Assembly (NCBI RefSeq): GCF_001705515.1
Contig: NZ_MDJS01000002.1
Span: 558,001-622,000, forward strand
Direction: 5' to 3'
Origin: Mucilaginibacter sp. PPCGB 2223
Lineage (GTDB): Bacteria > Bacteroidota > Bacteroidia > Sphingobacteriales > Sphingobacteriaceae
Length of the DNA: 64,000 nucleotides
The translations under genes were made by a program, and so were the position numbers. The notes under the pieces were generated by a model. The model did not search any database and was not told where the DNA came from. It saw only the letters and a program-made list of their open reading frames with translations. Numbering within the stretch: position 1 is the first letter of the stretch; each line of letters begins with the position of its first letter. Positions 8,950 through 16,842 of this stretch are shown here, one piece after another.

Positions 8950-10410
8950 TTATATTTTGGTCCAGGTGGTGCCTTCCTTGCTGTCTTTCAACTGAAAGCC
9001 GATTTGCTGCAAGCCTATCCTTATCTTATCCGACGTGGCATAATCCTGGCTTTTTTTAGCCTCGCTGCGCAGGTTGATAATAAAATCGAGCACGTTCGGC
9101 AATTCATCGTTAGCTGCCGCTTCGCTTTTTAAGCCAAGCACATCCACCAGGAACGTCTGCATCAGCTTTTTCAATGCTTCCAGGTTCTGCTCATCTATTT
9201 TGGCTTTGCCATCGTGTACCGAATTGATGATGCGCGAGCATTCGAACAGTTCGGCAATTAAAACCGGGCTGTTAAAATCATCGTTCATGGCAGCGTAGCA
9301 GTTGTTGGATATCGATTCGATATCCACATCGCTTTGCGCGGATGTTTTTAACCCGGGCAGCAGGTCGTAAGCGTTCATCAGCCTTTTAAATCCTTTTTCG
9401 GATGCTTCCATTGCGTCGTTCGAAAAATCGAGCGTGCTGCGATAGTGTGTTTGCAGCATAAAAAAGCGCACGGTCATCGGGCTGTAGGGTTTATTCAGGA
9501 TATCGTTCTCGCCGCTGAACAGTTCTTCGGGCAAAAAGCTGTTACCTAACGATTTGGACATTTTGGTGCCGTTAACCGTGAGCATATTGGTGTGCATCCA
9601 GTAGGTTGCCGGGTTTTTGCCGCAGGCGGCAACGTTCTGGGCAATCTCGTTGGTATGGTGGGTAGGTACCAGGTCGATACCGCCGCCATGTATATCAAAC
9701 TGATGGCCCAGGTACTTGTTGCTCATGGCCGAGCACTCCAAATGCCAGCCCGGGAAACCCACGCCCCAGGGCGATGGCCACTTCATCAGGTGTTCGGGTT
9801 TAGCTTTTATCCAAAGGGCAAAATCGAGCTTGCCGCGTTTTTCATCCTGCCCGCCAAGGTTGCGGGTGTTGTTGAGCAGGTCTTCAAGGTGACGGCCGTT
9901 GAGCGCGCCGTAATCCTGGGTTTTGTTGTATTTCTCTACATCAAAATAAACCGAACCGTTGACCTCATAAGCGTAGCCACGGGCAAGGATCTCTTTGGTC
10001 AGTTCGATCTGCTCGATGATGTGGCCGGTTGCAGTAGGCTCGATGCTCGGTGGCAAGGTGTTCAGTATACGCATTACATCGCGAAAGCCAACAGTGTACT
10101 TCTGCACAATTTCCATTGGCTCAACCTGTGCCAGCTTGGCTTTTTTTGCAATTTTATCTTCTCCCTCGTCAGCATCTCCCTCCAGGTGGCCGGCGTCGGT
10201 AATATTGCGCACATAACGCACCTTATAACCCAGCAGGGTGAGGTAACGAAATATCAGGTCGAACGATATATAGGTACGGCAATTGCCTAAGTGAGCATCG
10301 CTGTAAACAGTAGGGCCGCAAACATACATACCCACATGCGGGGCATTAAGCGGTATAAATTCTTCTTTTTTTCGGCTAAGGGTATTGTAAACAAATAACT
10401 TTTGTTTCAT
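8950..10410 (-). CDS. cysS: Cysteinyl-tRNA synthetase
   Basis: This class I synthetase charges tRNA-Cys with cysteine using ATP. The 486-residue length is normal. The HIGH-type motif is HLGN in [12 protein letters not shown] near residue 40. The zinc-binding cysteine in MYVCGPTVY near residue 31 and the [10 protein letters not shown] and HHTNEIAQ segments near residue 220 are present. [10 protein letters not shown] near residue 280 is the second catalytic signature. A perfect TAAGTTTG box stands 4 bases before the ATG at 10410, so the message is predicted to be leaderless. It is monocistronic by spacing. Confidence 0.97.
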   Translation of the reverse strand: MKQKLFVYNTLSRKKEEFIPLNAPHVGMYVCGPTVYSDAHLGNCRTYISFDLIFRYLTLLGYKVRYVRNITDAGHLEGDADEGEDKIAKKAKLAQVEPMEIVQKYTVGFRDVMRILNTLPPSIEPTATGHIIEQIELTKEILARGYAYEVNGSVYFDVEKYNKTQDYGALNGRHLEDLLNNTRNLGGQDEKRGKLDFALWIKAKPEHLMKWPSPWGVGFPGWHLECSAMSNKYLGHQFDIHGGGIDLVPTHHTNEIAQNVAACGKNPATYWMHTNMLTVNGTKMSKSLGNSFLPEELFSGENDILNKPYSPMTVRFFMLQTHYRSTLDFSNDAMEASEKGFKRLMNAYDLLPGLKTSAQSDVDIESISNNCYAAMNDDFNSPVLIAELFECSRIINSVHDGKAKIDEQNLEALKKLMQTFLVDVLGLKSEAAANDELPNVLDFIINLRSEAKKSQDYATSDKIRIGLQQIGFQLKDSKEGTTWTKI

Positions 10411-10414
10411 GCGG

Positions 10415-10422
10415 CAAACTTA
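10415..10422 (-). promoter_or_regulatory. -7 box TAAGTTTG for cysS
   Basis: A perfect TAnnTTTG match on the minus strand with only CCGC between it and the ATG. The predicted transcription start coincides with the start codon. Confidence 0.6.
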
Positions 10423-10482
10423 CATATTTTCGGTAAGGTGTTAATACAACGGTTGTTGTTTAACAAAAATTAACCCGAAATT

Positions 10483-11604
10483 TTACTTCAGCTCCAGATC
10501 GCTGCGCACTGCATAGTGGTCGGATAATTTTTTTTCGATGATCTTATAATTTACCACATCAAACTGCGGGCTGGCCATGATGTAGTCGATCTGGAAGTTC
10601 GGGAAATCGCCATTGTAGGTTTTACCCAGGCCAAAGCCTTTTTCGGTGAATGCGTTTTTAATGCCTTTGGCCATTTGGTTTACCGCGAACGAAGACGGGG
10701 TATCGTTAAAATCGCCGGCGATGACGTACGGATAAGGGCATTGCGCGGCATGCTGCTTAACCATATATACCTGCTGCGCCCGTTTGATAAAGGCCAGTTT
10801 AAGCTTACCCCCGATGCGTTTTGAAGAGTGGAGATCGGTTTTGCCTTTTTCGGTAACACTATCCAGGTATTTGTAATCCTCCTTTTCAAAACTGATGGAT
10901 TGCAGGTGCACACAATAGGCCCTGAATGTTTTGCCGCCTGCTTTTACATCAATGAAGATACATTGATTGTCGCTCTGGTTATGCGACAGGCGGATAAAGC
11001 CATGATCGGCTATCGGGTACTTTGAAAAGATGGATAAGCCAAAAAGCCCGGTATTGCTACGGCTAAAAGCTAAAAAGAAAAACTGATCGGTACGCAGCGT
11101 TTTGCATATGGTGTCCCTGATGTGCGGTGTTTTAAAGGGACTGGTACGATCGTTGTAGAACTCTTCGAAACATAAAATATCGGGTTGCTCGGTATCAACT
11201 ATTTTTAAGATATCGTTCAGGGTGGATACCCTCGGGCCGAAGGTAAAGCTGCCGAAATCGTGTACATTATAGGTCATTACCCTGATCATGCCGGCCGATT
11301 TCTTTGGCACGTCGTCGGTAGGCTTATGAAAGCCGAAATGGCTGGTTATAGCCTGGTAGCCTATAATGATAGCTATTGCAGATATCAGTATGTGTTTTTT
11401 AGATCTGAAAAACCAATAAACTATAAAAAACAGGCTGAATAACAGCAGAAACGGATAAGCGAGCCCGAAGAAAGCTATCGGCCAAAATGTTTGCGGGCTA
11501 ACATACGGTGCAAGGTAACTGAGTAGTAACGAGAATGCAAAGCCATAGTTGGCAAATAAAACCAGTTTGTCAAAAAAAGAAAGCTTGTGGTTAGCTTTTA
11601 TCAT
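10483..11604 (-). CDS. Membrane-anchored endonuclease/exonuclease/phosphatase family protein
   Basis: A 373-residue protein with about three N-terminal membrane helices (residues 12-85), followed by an EEP-fold metal-dependent hydrolase domain. Catalytic motifs are visible as MTYNVHDFG near residue 110, CFEEFYNDR near 145, AGDFNDTPSS near 300 and the terminal SDHYAV near 365. Relatives include DNases, sphingomyelinases and phosphoinositide phosphatases, so the substrate is open. The start is ATG at 11604, with a GTG one codon earlier. It overlaps the end of the upstream rhomboid-like gene by 14 bases and is the last gene of the mutL-rhomboid run. Confidence 0.85.
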   Translation of the reverse strand: MIKANHKLSFFDKLVLFANYGFAFSLLLSYLAPYVSPQTFWPIAFFGLAYPFLLLFSLFFIVYWFFRSKKHILISAIAIIIGYQAITSHFGFHKPTDDVPKKSAGMIRVMTYNVHDFGSFTFGPRVSTLNDILKIVDTEQPDILCFEEFYNDRTSPFKTPHIRDTICKTLRTDQFFFLAFSRSNTGLFGLSIFSKYPIADHGFIRLSHNQSDNQCIFIDVKAGGKTFRAYCVHLQSISFEKEDYKYLDSVTEKGKTDLHSSKRIGGKLKLAFIKRAQQVYMVKQHAAQCPYPYVIAGDFNDTPSSFAVNQMAKGIKNAFTEKGFGLGKTYNGDFPNFQIDYIMASPQFDVVNYKIIEKKLSDHYAVRSDLELK

Positions 11605-12454
11605 CACTGCTGGCCCTGAATAGTGTTTCCTTTTCCTGCTTGCTTAAACTATCGTACCCCGTTTGCGAAATTTTGTCTAATATACGATCTATTTCATCCT
11701 GCCGTGGCCTGGCATTTGTAAATTTCCCCGAGTTTTTAACGGCTACTTTTAACTTGGGACGAGGCTGAAAAAGCCTTTCGAACGGGCGGCTCCAATCGTT
11801 ACCGCGCTGCAGTTGTTTGATGAATATGAAACCGATAAGCGCGCCGCCCAGGTGTACAAAAGATTCGCCCGGCTCATCGAGCAATAAAAGAACATCAATA
11901 ATCACATAAACCAGCACCAGCCATTTTAGCCTTACAGCGCCTATAAATAACATAAATATGGTGTAATCGGGCAACAGGGTAGCGGTACCAACTATTACAG
12001 CCATGATGCACCCGGGCGCGCCCACAGCGGTTGCGTGCAGCCTGTAATCAGCCAGAAACGGAAAAATGTTGAAGCCCAGTAAAAACAAGGCAGCGCTGCC
12101 TAAGCCGCCAAAAATGTATATGGCGACCAGCTTTTTGTTCCCCAGATATTCCTGAAAGATCTGCCCCATCCAGAAAAACCAGAGCATATCGAAAATGAAG
12201 GTCAGCAAACCCCGGTTCATGAACATGAAGGTAAAAGGCGTCCAGAAACGGAACAGCAGCGTGGGAAGGTAAGACGGAAGGGCGAGGTATGAGTTCAGCG
12301 CCAGGCTGAGTGTGCCTCCTCCGGTCGACAGCCTTTCGAAAACGCCTATCAAACCCAAAACTATATAAACAGCGATGTTGATGCCGATCAGCAGGTTGAG
12401 CCTGCTGCCCGAGTGCAAAACTTTAAACCGTATTTCCTGCCACATAGTGCTCAT
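11591..12454 (-). CDS. Rhomboid-like protein without catalytic serine (pseudoprotease)
   Basis: A 287-residue membrane protein with the rhomboid fold. In active rhomboids the fourth helix carries GxSG. Here the segment reads VGAPGCIM, with Pro147 (codon at 12014-12016) where Ser should be. The TM2 His/Asn pair is also missing (LLTFIFDMLWF). The TM6 histidine survives in FVHLGGALIGF. It is therefore predicted to lack protease activity and may bind or chaperone membrane proteins, as iRhoms do. A 70-residue soluble tail contains basic segments. It follows an intact rhomboid by 34 bases and overlaps the next gene by 14. Confidence 0.85.
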   Translation of the reverse strand: MSTMWQEIRFKVLHSGSRLNLLIGINIAVYIVLGLIGVFERLSTGGGTLSLALNSYLALPSYLPTLLFRFWTPFTFMFMNRGLLTFIFDMLWFFWMGQIFQEYLGNKKLVAIYIFGGLGSAALFLLGFNIFPFLADYRLHATAVGAPGCIMAVIVGTATLLPDYTIFMLFIGAVRLKWLVLVYVIIDVLLLLDEPGESFVHLGGALIGFIFIKQLQRGNDWSRPFERLFQPRPKLKVAVKNSGKFTNARPRQDEIDRILDKISQTGYDSLSKQEKETLFRASSDDKS

Positions 12455-12488
12455 AAAATAGCAATTATTATTTTAAAACTCCAATTGG

Positions 12489-13193
12489 CTAATAAAATTG
12501 TCGGGGTCCGCGCAGGCCCCATATTTTGATCAGGATAAAGCCGACTATAGCACCACCAACGTGTGCAAAATGTGCAATATTATCTCCGGAACGACTAATG
12601 CCATCATATAATTCATACAAAAAATAGAATCCGACAAAATACTTTGCCTTAACTGGAAAAGGTATCATTATCATCATCATTTCTACATTCGGAAATAATA
12701 AGGCAAAACCAGCTAAAATACCAAATATCGCACCGGATGCGCCTAATATTGGCCCATAAATCGCTTCAAGTTTAAGAGCTGTTGCTATGTCGTGCGGCTG
12801 AAAATCTCCTAATGTAAAATGACCGGTTATACTGTGAAGCTCAAGGGCCTGTATACCCAACTGTAATAAAAGAGCGCCGATGCCTGTCAAAAAATAGAAA
12901 TTAAAAAAACGTTTAGAGCCCATGGTATATTCGAGCATAGGGCCGAACATGAATAAGCCAAACATGTTTCCAATAATATGCATAGGGTCCTTAGAAGCGT
13001 GCATAAACATATATGTAATGATTTGCCACGGTCTGAACAGGGGCGAATCGAAATAGAATGCGGAGAAAGTTCCGAGCATGTCAAAATGGCCCTGTAACAC
13101 CCACTCTGCCAGGTAAAATATAAAATTAATAATCAACAGGTTTTTTACAACCGGTGTTATATTAGCAAAGGGCGATGGCCTGTATTGACTCAT
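12489..13193 (-). CDS. Rhomboid family intramembrane serine protease
   Basis: A 234-residue six-helix intramembrane protease that cleaves transmembrane segments. The catalytic serine is Ser153 in GASGAIFG, and the partner histidine is His211 in HFAHVGGAIVGF. The TM2 motif HIIGN (residues 72-76), which stabilises the transition state, is intact. It sits 22 bases downstream of mutL and 34 bases upstream of its inactive paralogue, so all are probably in one operon. Its base composition is slightly richer in A and T than the flanks. The substrate is unknown. Confidence 0.93.
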   Translation of the reverse strand: MSQYRPSPFANITPVVKNLLIINFIFYLAEWVLQGHFDMLGTFSAFYFDSPLFRPWQIITYMFMHASKDPMHIIGNMFGLFMFGPMLEYTMGSKRFFNFYFLTGIGALLLQLGIQALELHSITGHFTLGDFQPHDIATALKLEAIYGPILGASGAIFGILAGFALLFPNVEMMMIMIPFPVKAKYFVGFYFLYELYDGISRSGDNIAHFAHVGGAIVGFILIKIWGLRGPRQFY

Positions 13194-13215
13194 GGTAGGT
13201 TGATATACGTAATTC

Positions 13216-15075
13216 TTACTTGTTAAATTTTTCTAAAAGCTCATTAAGCGTAAACGTAATAATAATAGGCTTGCCGCTTAACGATACATTGGGCATTTTA
13301 CAGGCAAACAGCTGATCGATCAGTAAATTCATCTCTTCGAGCGATAGTTTAGTGCCGGTTTTAATAGCGGCGTTGCGCGCCAGCGACCGTGCTAAATTAT
13401 CTCTTTTATCCAACTTTAAAATAGCCTGATTGTTTTTAAAGCCTTCCAGTAAGTGTTCGAGCAACGTATGCTCGTTGGCATTGTTCAGCTCGGCCGGTAT
13501 GCCCTCAACCACAACGGTGTTTTTACCAAACTCGCGGATATCGAAACCTAAGGCCCGTACATCGGGCAAAAGTTCGCGTAACAACTCGTAATCGGCGCCG
13601 TTGAGTGTAACACTTTGCGGGAACAGGCTTTGCTGGCTTACGCCCGAATGTGTTTCCAGTTGCTGTAAGAAACGCTCGTAAAGTACGCGTTCGTGTGCGG
13701 CCTGCTGGCTCACCAGTAAAAAACCCGATTTGATCTGCGATAGGATAAATCGGTTGTGTATCTGCATCAGTTGCCGCTCGCTCGATTTGCTGACCTGCTG
13801 CTCCTCAACTTCTATTGTATTGTTCTCAACTTCGATCTGGTGCTGTTGGGTTTCTTCGCGGCGACTGATCTCATACAAAGTATCCCAGTTTTGTGGAACA
13901 GGCGCTTTTTGATGATCGCCGCTGTACCGCGGTGTGCTTTCGCGTGCCGGCGAAGCCGGCTCGTTTTTAAACGGGTTAAAATCGGGGTTGAACCTGATGC
14001 TCGGCGCCACGATCTCATCCAGTGGTTTTGGCGTAATGAGGTGCTCGATGCTGTTTTCCTGGTCGAAATCGATGGTCGGCGTAATGTTGTACTTACCCAG
14101 CGCGCGTTTAACCGCCGAACGGATAATGGCGTAGATCGCCTTCTCGTCCTGGTACTTGATCTCGGTTTTGGTAGGATGTACGTTGATATCGATTTTCGAC
14201 GGATCGATCTCGATAAACAACACGTACAGCGGATAGCTGTCATCGGGCAACAGTTCCTCAAACGCCGTCATCACGGCGTGGTTCAGGTAGCCGTCTTTAA
14301 TAAAGCGGTTGTTCACAAAAAAGAACTGCTCACCGCGTGTACGGCGTGCAAATTCGGGCTTGCCTACAAAGCCACGCAGTTTAATAATCGTGGTATCTTC
14401 TTCAACAGGTACCAGGCGCTGGTTGTACTGGTTGCCCAGCAGGTGGATGATACGCTGCTTAAAACTTGTGGCAGGCAAATGATAAACCTCCTGCCCATCG
14501 TGGTGCATGGTAAAAAATATCAGCGGGTTGGCTAAAGCCACACGTTGAAACTCATCGATAATGTGGCGCATCTCAACCGCGTTGCCCTTTAAAAAGTTAC
14601 GCCTGGCCGGTGTATTATAAAACAGGTTTTTAACGCAGATGGATGTGCCCGCATTGCATTGGCAAGCTTCCTGTCTGATCACTTCCGAACCTTCTATATC
14701 AATCTGAGTACCCAATTCGTCCTCCAGACGGCGGGTTTTCAGTTCGACCTGGGCAATAGCTGCTATCGATGCCATAGCTTCGCCGCGGAAACCCATGGTG
14801 CGGATAGCAAACAAGTCTTCGGCTTTGCGTATTTTTGAGGTAGCATGGCGTTCAAAACACATCCGGGCATCCGTCATGCTCATACCGCAGCCGTTGTCGA
14901 TCACCTGTATCAAAGCCTTGCCCGCGTCCTTCAGTATCAGCTGTATCTTGTCGGCACCAGCGTCGATAGCGTTCTCCACCAACTCTTTTACTGCAGATGC
15001 AGGCCTCTGCACCACCTCGCCGGCGGCTATCTGGTTAGCAACTGCATCAGGTAAAAGCTGTATAATATCAAACAT
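13216..15075 (-). CDS. mutL: DNA mismatch repair protein MutL
   Basis: MutL is the ATP-dependent matchmaker that links MutS to downstream repair. The 619-residue protein has the GHKL ATPase motifs ELVENAIDAGA near residue 33, DNGCGM near 62 and GFRGEA near 94. The C-terminal dimerisation domain is present. However, the latent-nuclease metal motifs of MutH-independent MutL proteins look lost. DQHA(X)2E(X)4E reads SQQAAHERVLYE at 456-467, the cysteine-containing SCK/ACK segment reads ARNAAIKTG at 566-574, and CPHGRP reads VSLSGKP at 597-603. It heads the mutL-rhomboid-EEP run. Confidence 0.95.
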   Translation of the reverse strand: MFDIIQLLPDAVANQIAAGEVVQRPASAVKELVENAIDAGADKIQLILKDAGKALIQVIDNGCGMSMTDARMCFERHATSKIRKAEDLFAIRTMGFRGEAMASIAAIAQVELKTRRLEDELGTQIDIEGSEVIRQEACQCNAGTSICVKNLFYNTPARRNFLKGNAVEMRHIIDEFQRVALANPLIFFTMHHDGQEVYHLPATSFKQRIIHLLGNQYNQRLVPVEEDTTIIKLRGFVGKPEFARRTRGEQFFFVNNRFIKDGYLNHAVMTAFEELLPDDSYPLYVLFIEIDPSKIDINVHPTKTEIKYQDEKAIYAIIRSAVKRALGKYNITPTIDFDQENSIEHLITPKPLDEIVAPSIRFNPDFNPFKNEPASPARESTPRYSGDHQKAPVPQNWDTLYEISRREETQQHQIEVENNTIEVEEQQVSKSSERQLMQIHNRFILSQIKSGFLLVSQQAAHERVLYERFLQQLETHSGVSQQSLFPQSVTLNGADYELLRELLPDVRALGFDIREFGKNTVVVEGIPAELNNANEHTLLEHLLEGFKNNQAILKLDKRDNLARSLARNAAIKTGTKLSLEEMNLLIDQLFACKMPNVSLSGKPIIITFTLNELLEKFNK

Positions 15076-15130
15076 TTAAAATAATTCCCTTCAAATTCAA
15101 TTTCGTTGCTAAATTAGAAAAATGATGGCA

Positions 15131-15138
15131 TAACTTTG
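15131..15138 (+). promoter_or_regulatory. -7 box TAACTTTG for the amidohydrolase operon
   Basis: A perfect TAnnTTTG box with a TTG about 22 bases upstream (15106-15108), giving a leader of roughly 60 bases to the ATG at 15205. It lies in the mutL-amidohydrolase divergent region. Confidence 0.5.
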
Positions 15139-15204
15139 CACCCTGATATGTCGTCGGTTTATCAAGTTTACAAAACCGCTGAGTATTTTTTGCGTTAATA
15201 GCCT

Positions 15205-16842
15205 ATGAAGAAACTGCTACCAGCTTTGCTGCTTCCCTTTTTATTGGCAGCCTGCAAGCAAAAAGAGTATAATGCCGATCTGCTGATCAAAAACGCCCAG
15301 GTTTACACCGTCGATAATCAATTTACTACAGCCACAGGTTTTGTGGTAAAAGCTGGGAAAATTTTAGCTGTAGGCGCATCCGAAGACCTCGAAAAACAAT
15401 ACAACGCCCGCGAAGTTGTGGATGCCGGTAATCATGCCGTTTACCCGGGGTTTATCGATGCACATACGCATTTTTTAAGGTATGGCCTTAGCCTGCAACA
15501 AGTAAACCTGGTAGCTACCAAAAGCTGGAACGAGGTTGTTGATTCCGTATTGTCTTTCTCGAAACTCAACCCTGATGGCTGGCTGATTGGCCGTGGCTGG
15601 GACCAGAACAAATGGGCCGTAAAACAATTCCCGAATAAAGGTAAACTCGACTCACTTTTTCCGGCCCGCCCGGTTATATTGACCCGTATCGACGGGCATG
15701 CTGCTATTGCCAACCAGGCCGCTTTAAATATCGCAGCCATTAAACCCGGTCAAACCATAGCCGGTGGCGAAATAGAAACTGTCAACGGCAAACTCACAGG
15801 TATTTTGGTTGATAATGCCGTGGGGCTGGTATCGCACCATATACCGCCGCCGACAGAGCAGCAGGGAACAAACGCAGTAATGGCCGCTCAGGGTAATTGT
15901 TTTGCTGTTGGCTTAACCACGGTTGATGATTGCGGCGAAGACTACGATGTGATCAGTCAGCTACGCCAGTTACAAAATAAAGGCGCGCTTAAAATGCGGA
16001 TATACCTTATGCTGTCCGACAAACCTGATAATTACACTTATCTGTTTAAACACGGCGCCATCAAAACCCCCCGTTTAAATATCCGGGCGTTTAAGGTGTA
16101 CGCTGATGGTGCGCTGGGCTCGCGCGGCGCGTGTTTATTGCAGGATTACAGCGACCAGAAAAAATGGAAAGGCTTTTTACTGAGCAGCCAGGCACATTTT
16201 GCCGATGTTGCACAGAAGATATACGATCACGGTTTTCAGATGTGCACCCATGCCATCGGCGATTCGGCCAACCGGGTAATGCTGAATATTTACGCTAAAA
16301 TGCTCAAGGGTAAAAACGACAGACGCTGGCGTATTGAGCATGCGCAGGTCATCGCCCCATCCGATTTTAAAATGTTCGGCGATAACAGCATCGTGCCATC
16401 GGTTCAGCCAACGCATGCCACATCCGACATGAACTGGGCTATCAAACGCCTGGGCGCCAACAGGCTGAAAGGGGCGTACGCCTATAAACAATTGCTCGGC
16501 CAAAGCGGCTGGATACCTTTGGGTACCGATTTCCCGGTAGAAAACATTAACCCCATGTATACTTTTTATGCTGCCGTGGAGCGTAAAGATCTGCAGGGCT
16601 TGCCTGCAGGCCGCTTCCAGATGGAGAACGCCCTGAGCCGCAGGGAAGCTTTGATGGGGATGACCATCTGGGCGGCGAAAGCCAATTTCGAGGAGAAAGA
16701 GAAAGGCAGCATCGAAGCTGGCAAGTATGCAGATTTTGTGATACTGGATAAAGACATTATGAAAATTAACGGCGCCGAAATACCAAAGGTTAAGGTGCTC
16801 AAAACCTATGTGAACGGAGAAAAGGTATATGAACAAAAATAA
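15205..16842 (+). CDS. Amidohydrolase (YtcJ-like) lipoprotein
   Basis: A 545-residue metal-dependent amidohydrolase of the YtcJ/amidohydrolase-3 type, anchored as a lipoprotein (lipobox LLAACKQKE, Cys17). Metal and catalytic residues are visible: HTHF in PGFIDAHTHFLRYG near residue 85, CTHAIGDSANR near 350, RIEHAQVI near 375, and the aspartate in LGTDFPVENINP near 440. Family members hydrolyse amide or ester bonds of small molecules, and the substrate is unknown. Its last 14 bases overlap the next gene, a beta-lactamase-family hydrolase, so both act in the envelope from one transcript. Confidence 0.88.
   Translation: MKKLLPALLLPFLLAACKQKEYNADLLIKNAQVYTVDNQFTTATGFVVKAGKILAVGASEDLEKQYNAREVVDAGNHAVYPGFIDAHTHFLRYGLSLQQVNLVATKSWNEVVDSVLSFSKLNPDGWLIGRGWDQNKWAVKQFPNKGKLDSLFPARPVILTRIDGHAAIANQAALNIAAIKPGQTIAGGEIETVNGKLTGILVDNAVGLVSHHIPPPTEQQGTNAVMAAQGNCFAVGLTTVDDCGEDYDVISQLRQLQNKGALKMRIYLMLSDKPDNYTYLFKHGAIKTPRLNIRAFKVYADGALGSRGACLLQDYSDQKKWKGFLLSSQAHFADVAQKIYDHGFQMCTHAIGDSANRVMLNIYAKMLKGKNDRRWRIEHAQVIAPSDFKMFGDNSIVPSVQPTHATSDMNWAIKRLGANRLKGAYAYKQLLGQSGWIPLGTDFPVENINPMYTFYAAVERKDLQGLPAGRFQMENALSRREALMGMTIWAAKANFEEKEKGSIEAGKYADFVILDKDIMKINGAEIPKVKVLKTYVNGEKVYEQK

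Noticed and set aside
9592..10290. 232-codon plus-strand ORF opposite cysS
   Set aside because: It is a shadow of cysS with no independent evidence.
13756..14535. 259-codon plus-strand ORF opposite mutL
   Set aside because: It is fully antisense to a clear mutL, a typical shadow ORF in codon-biased DNA.
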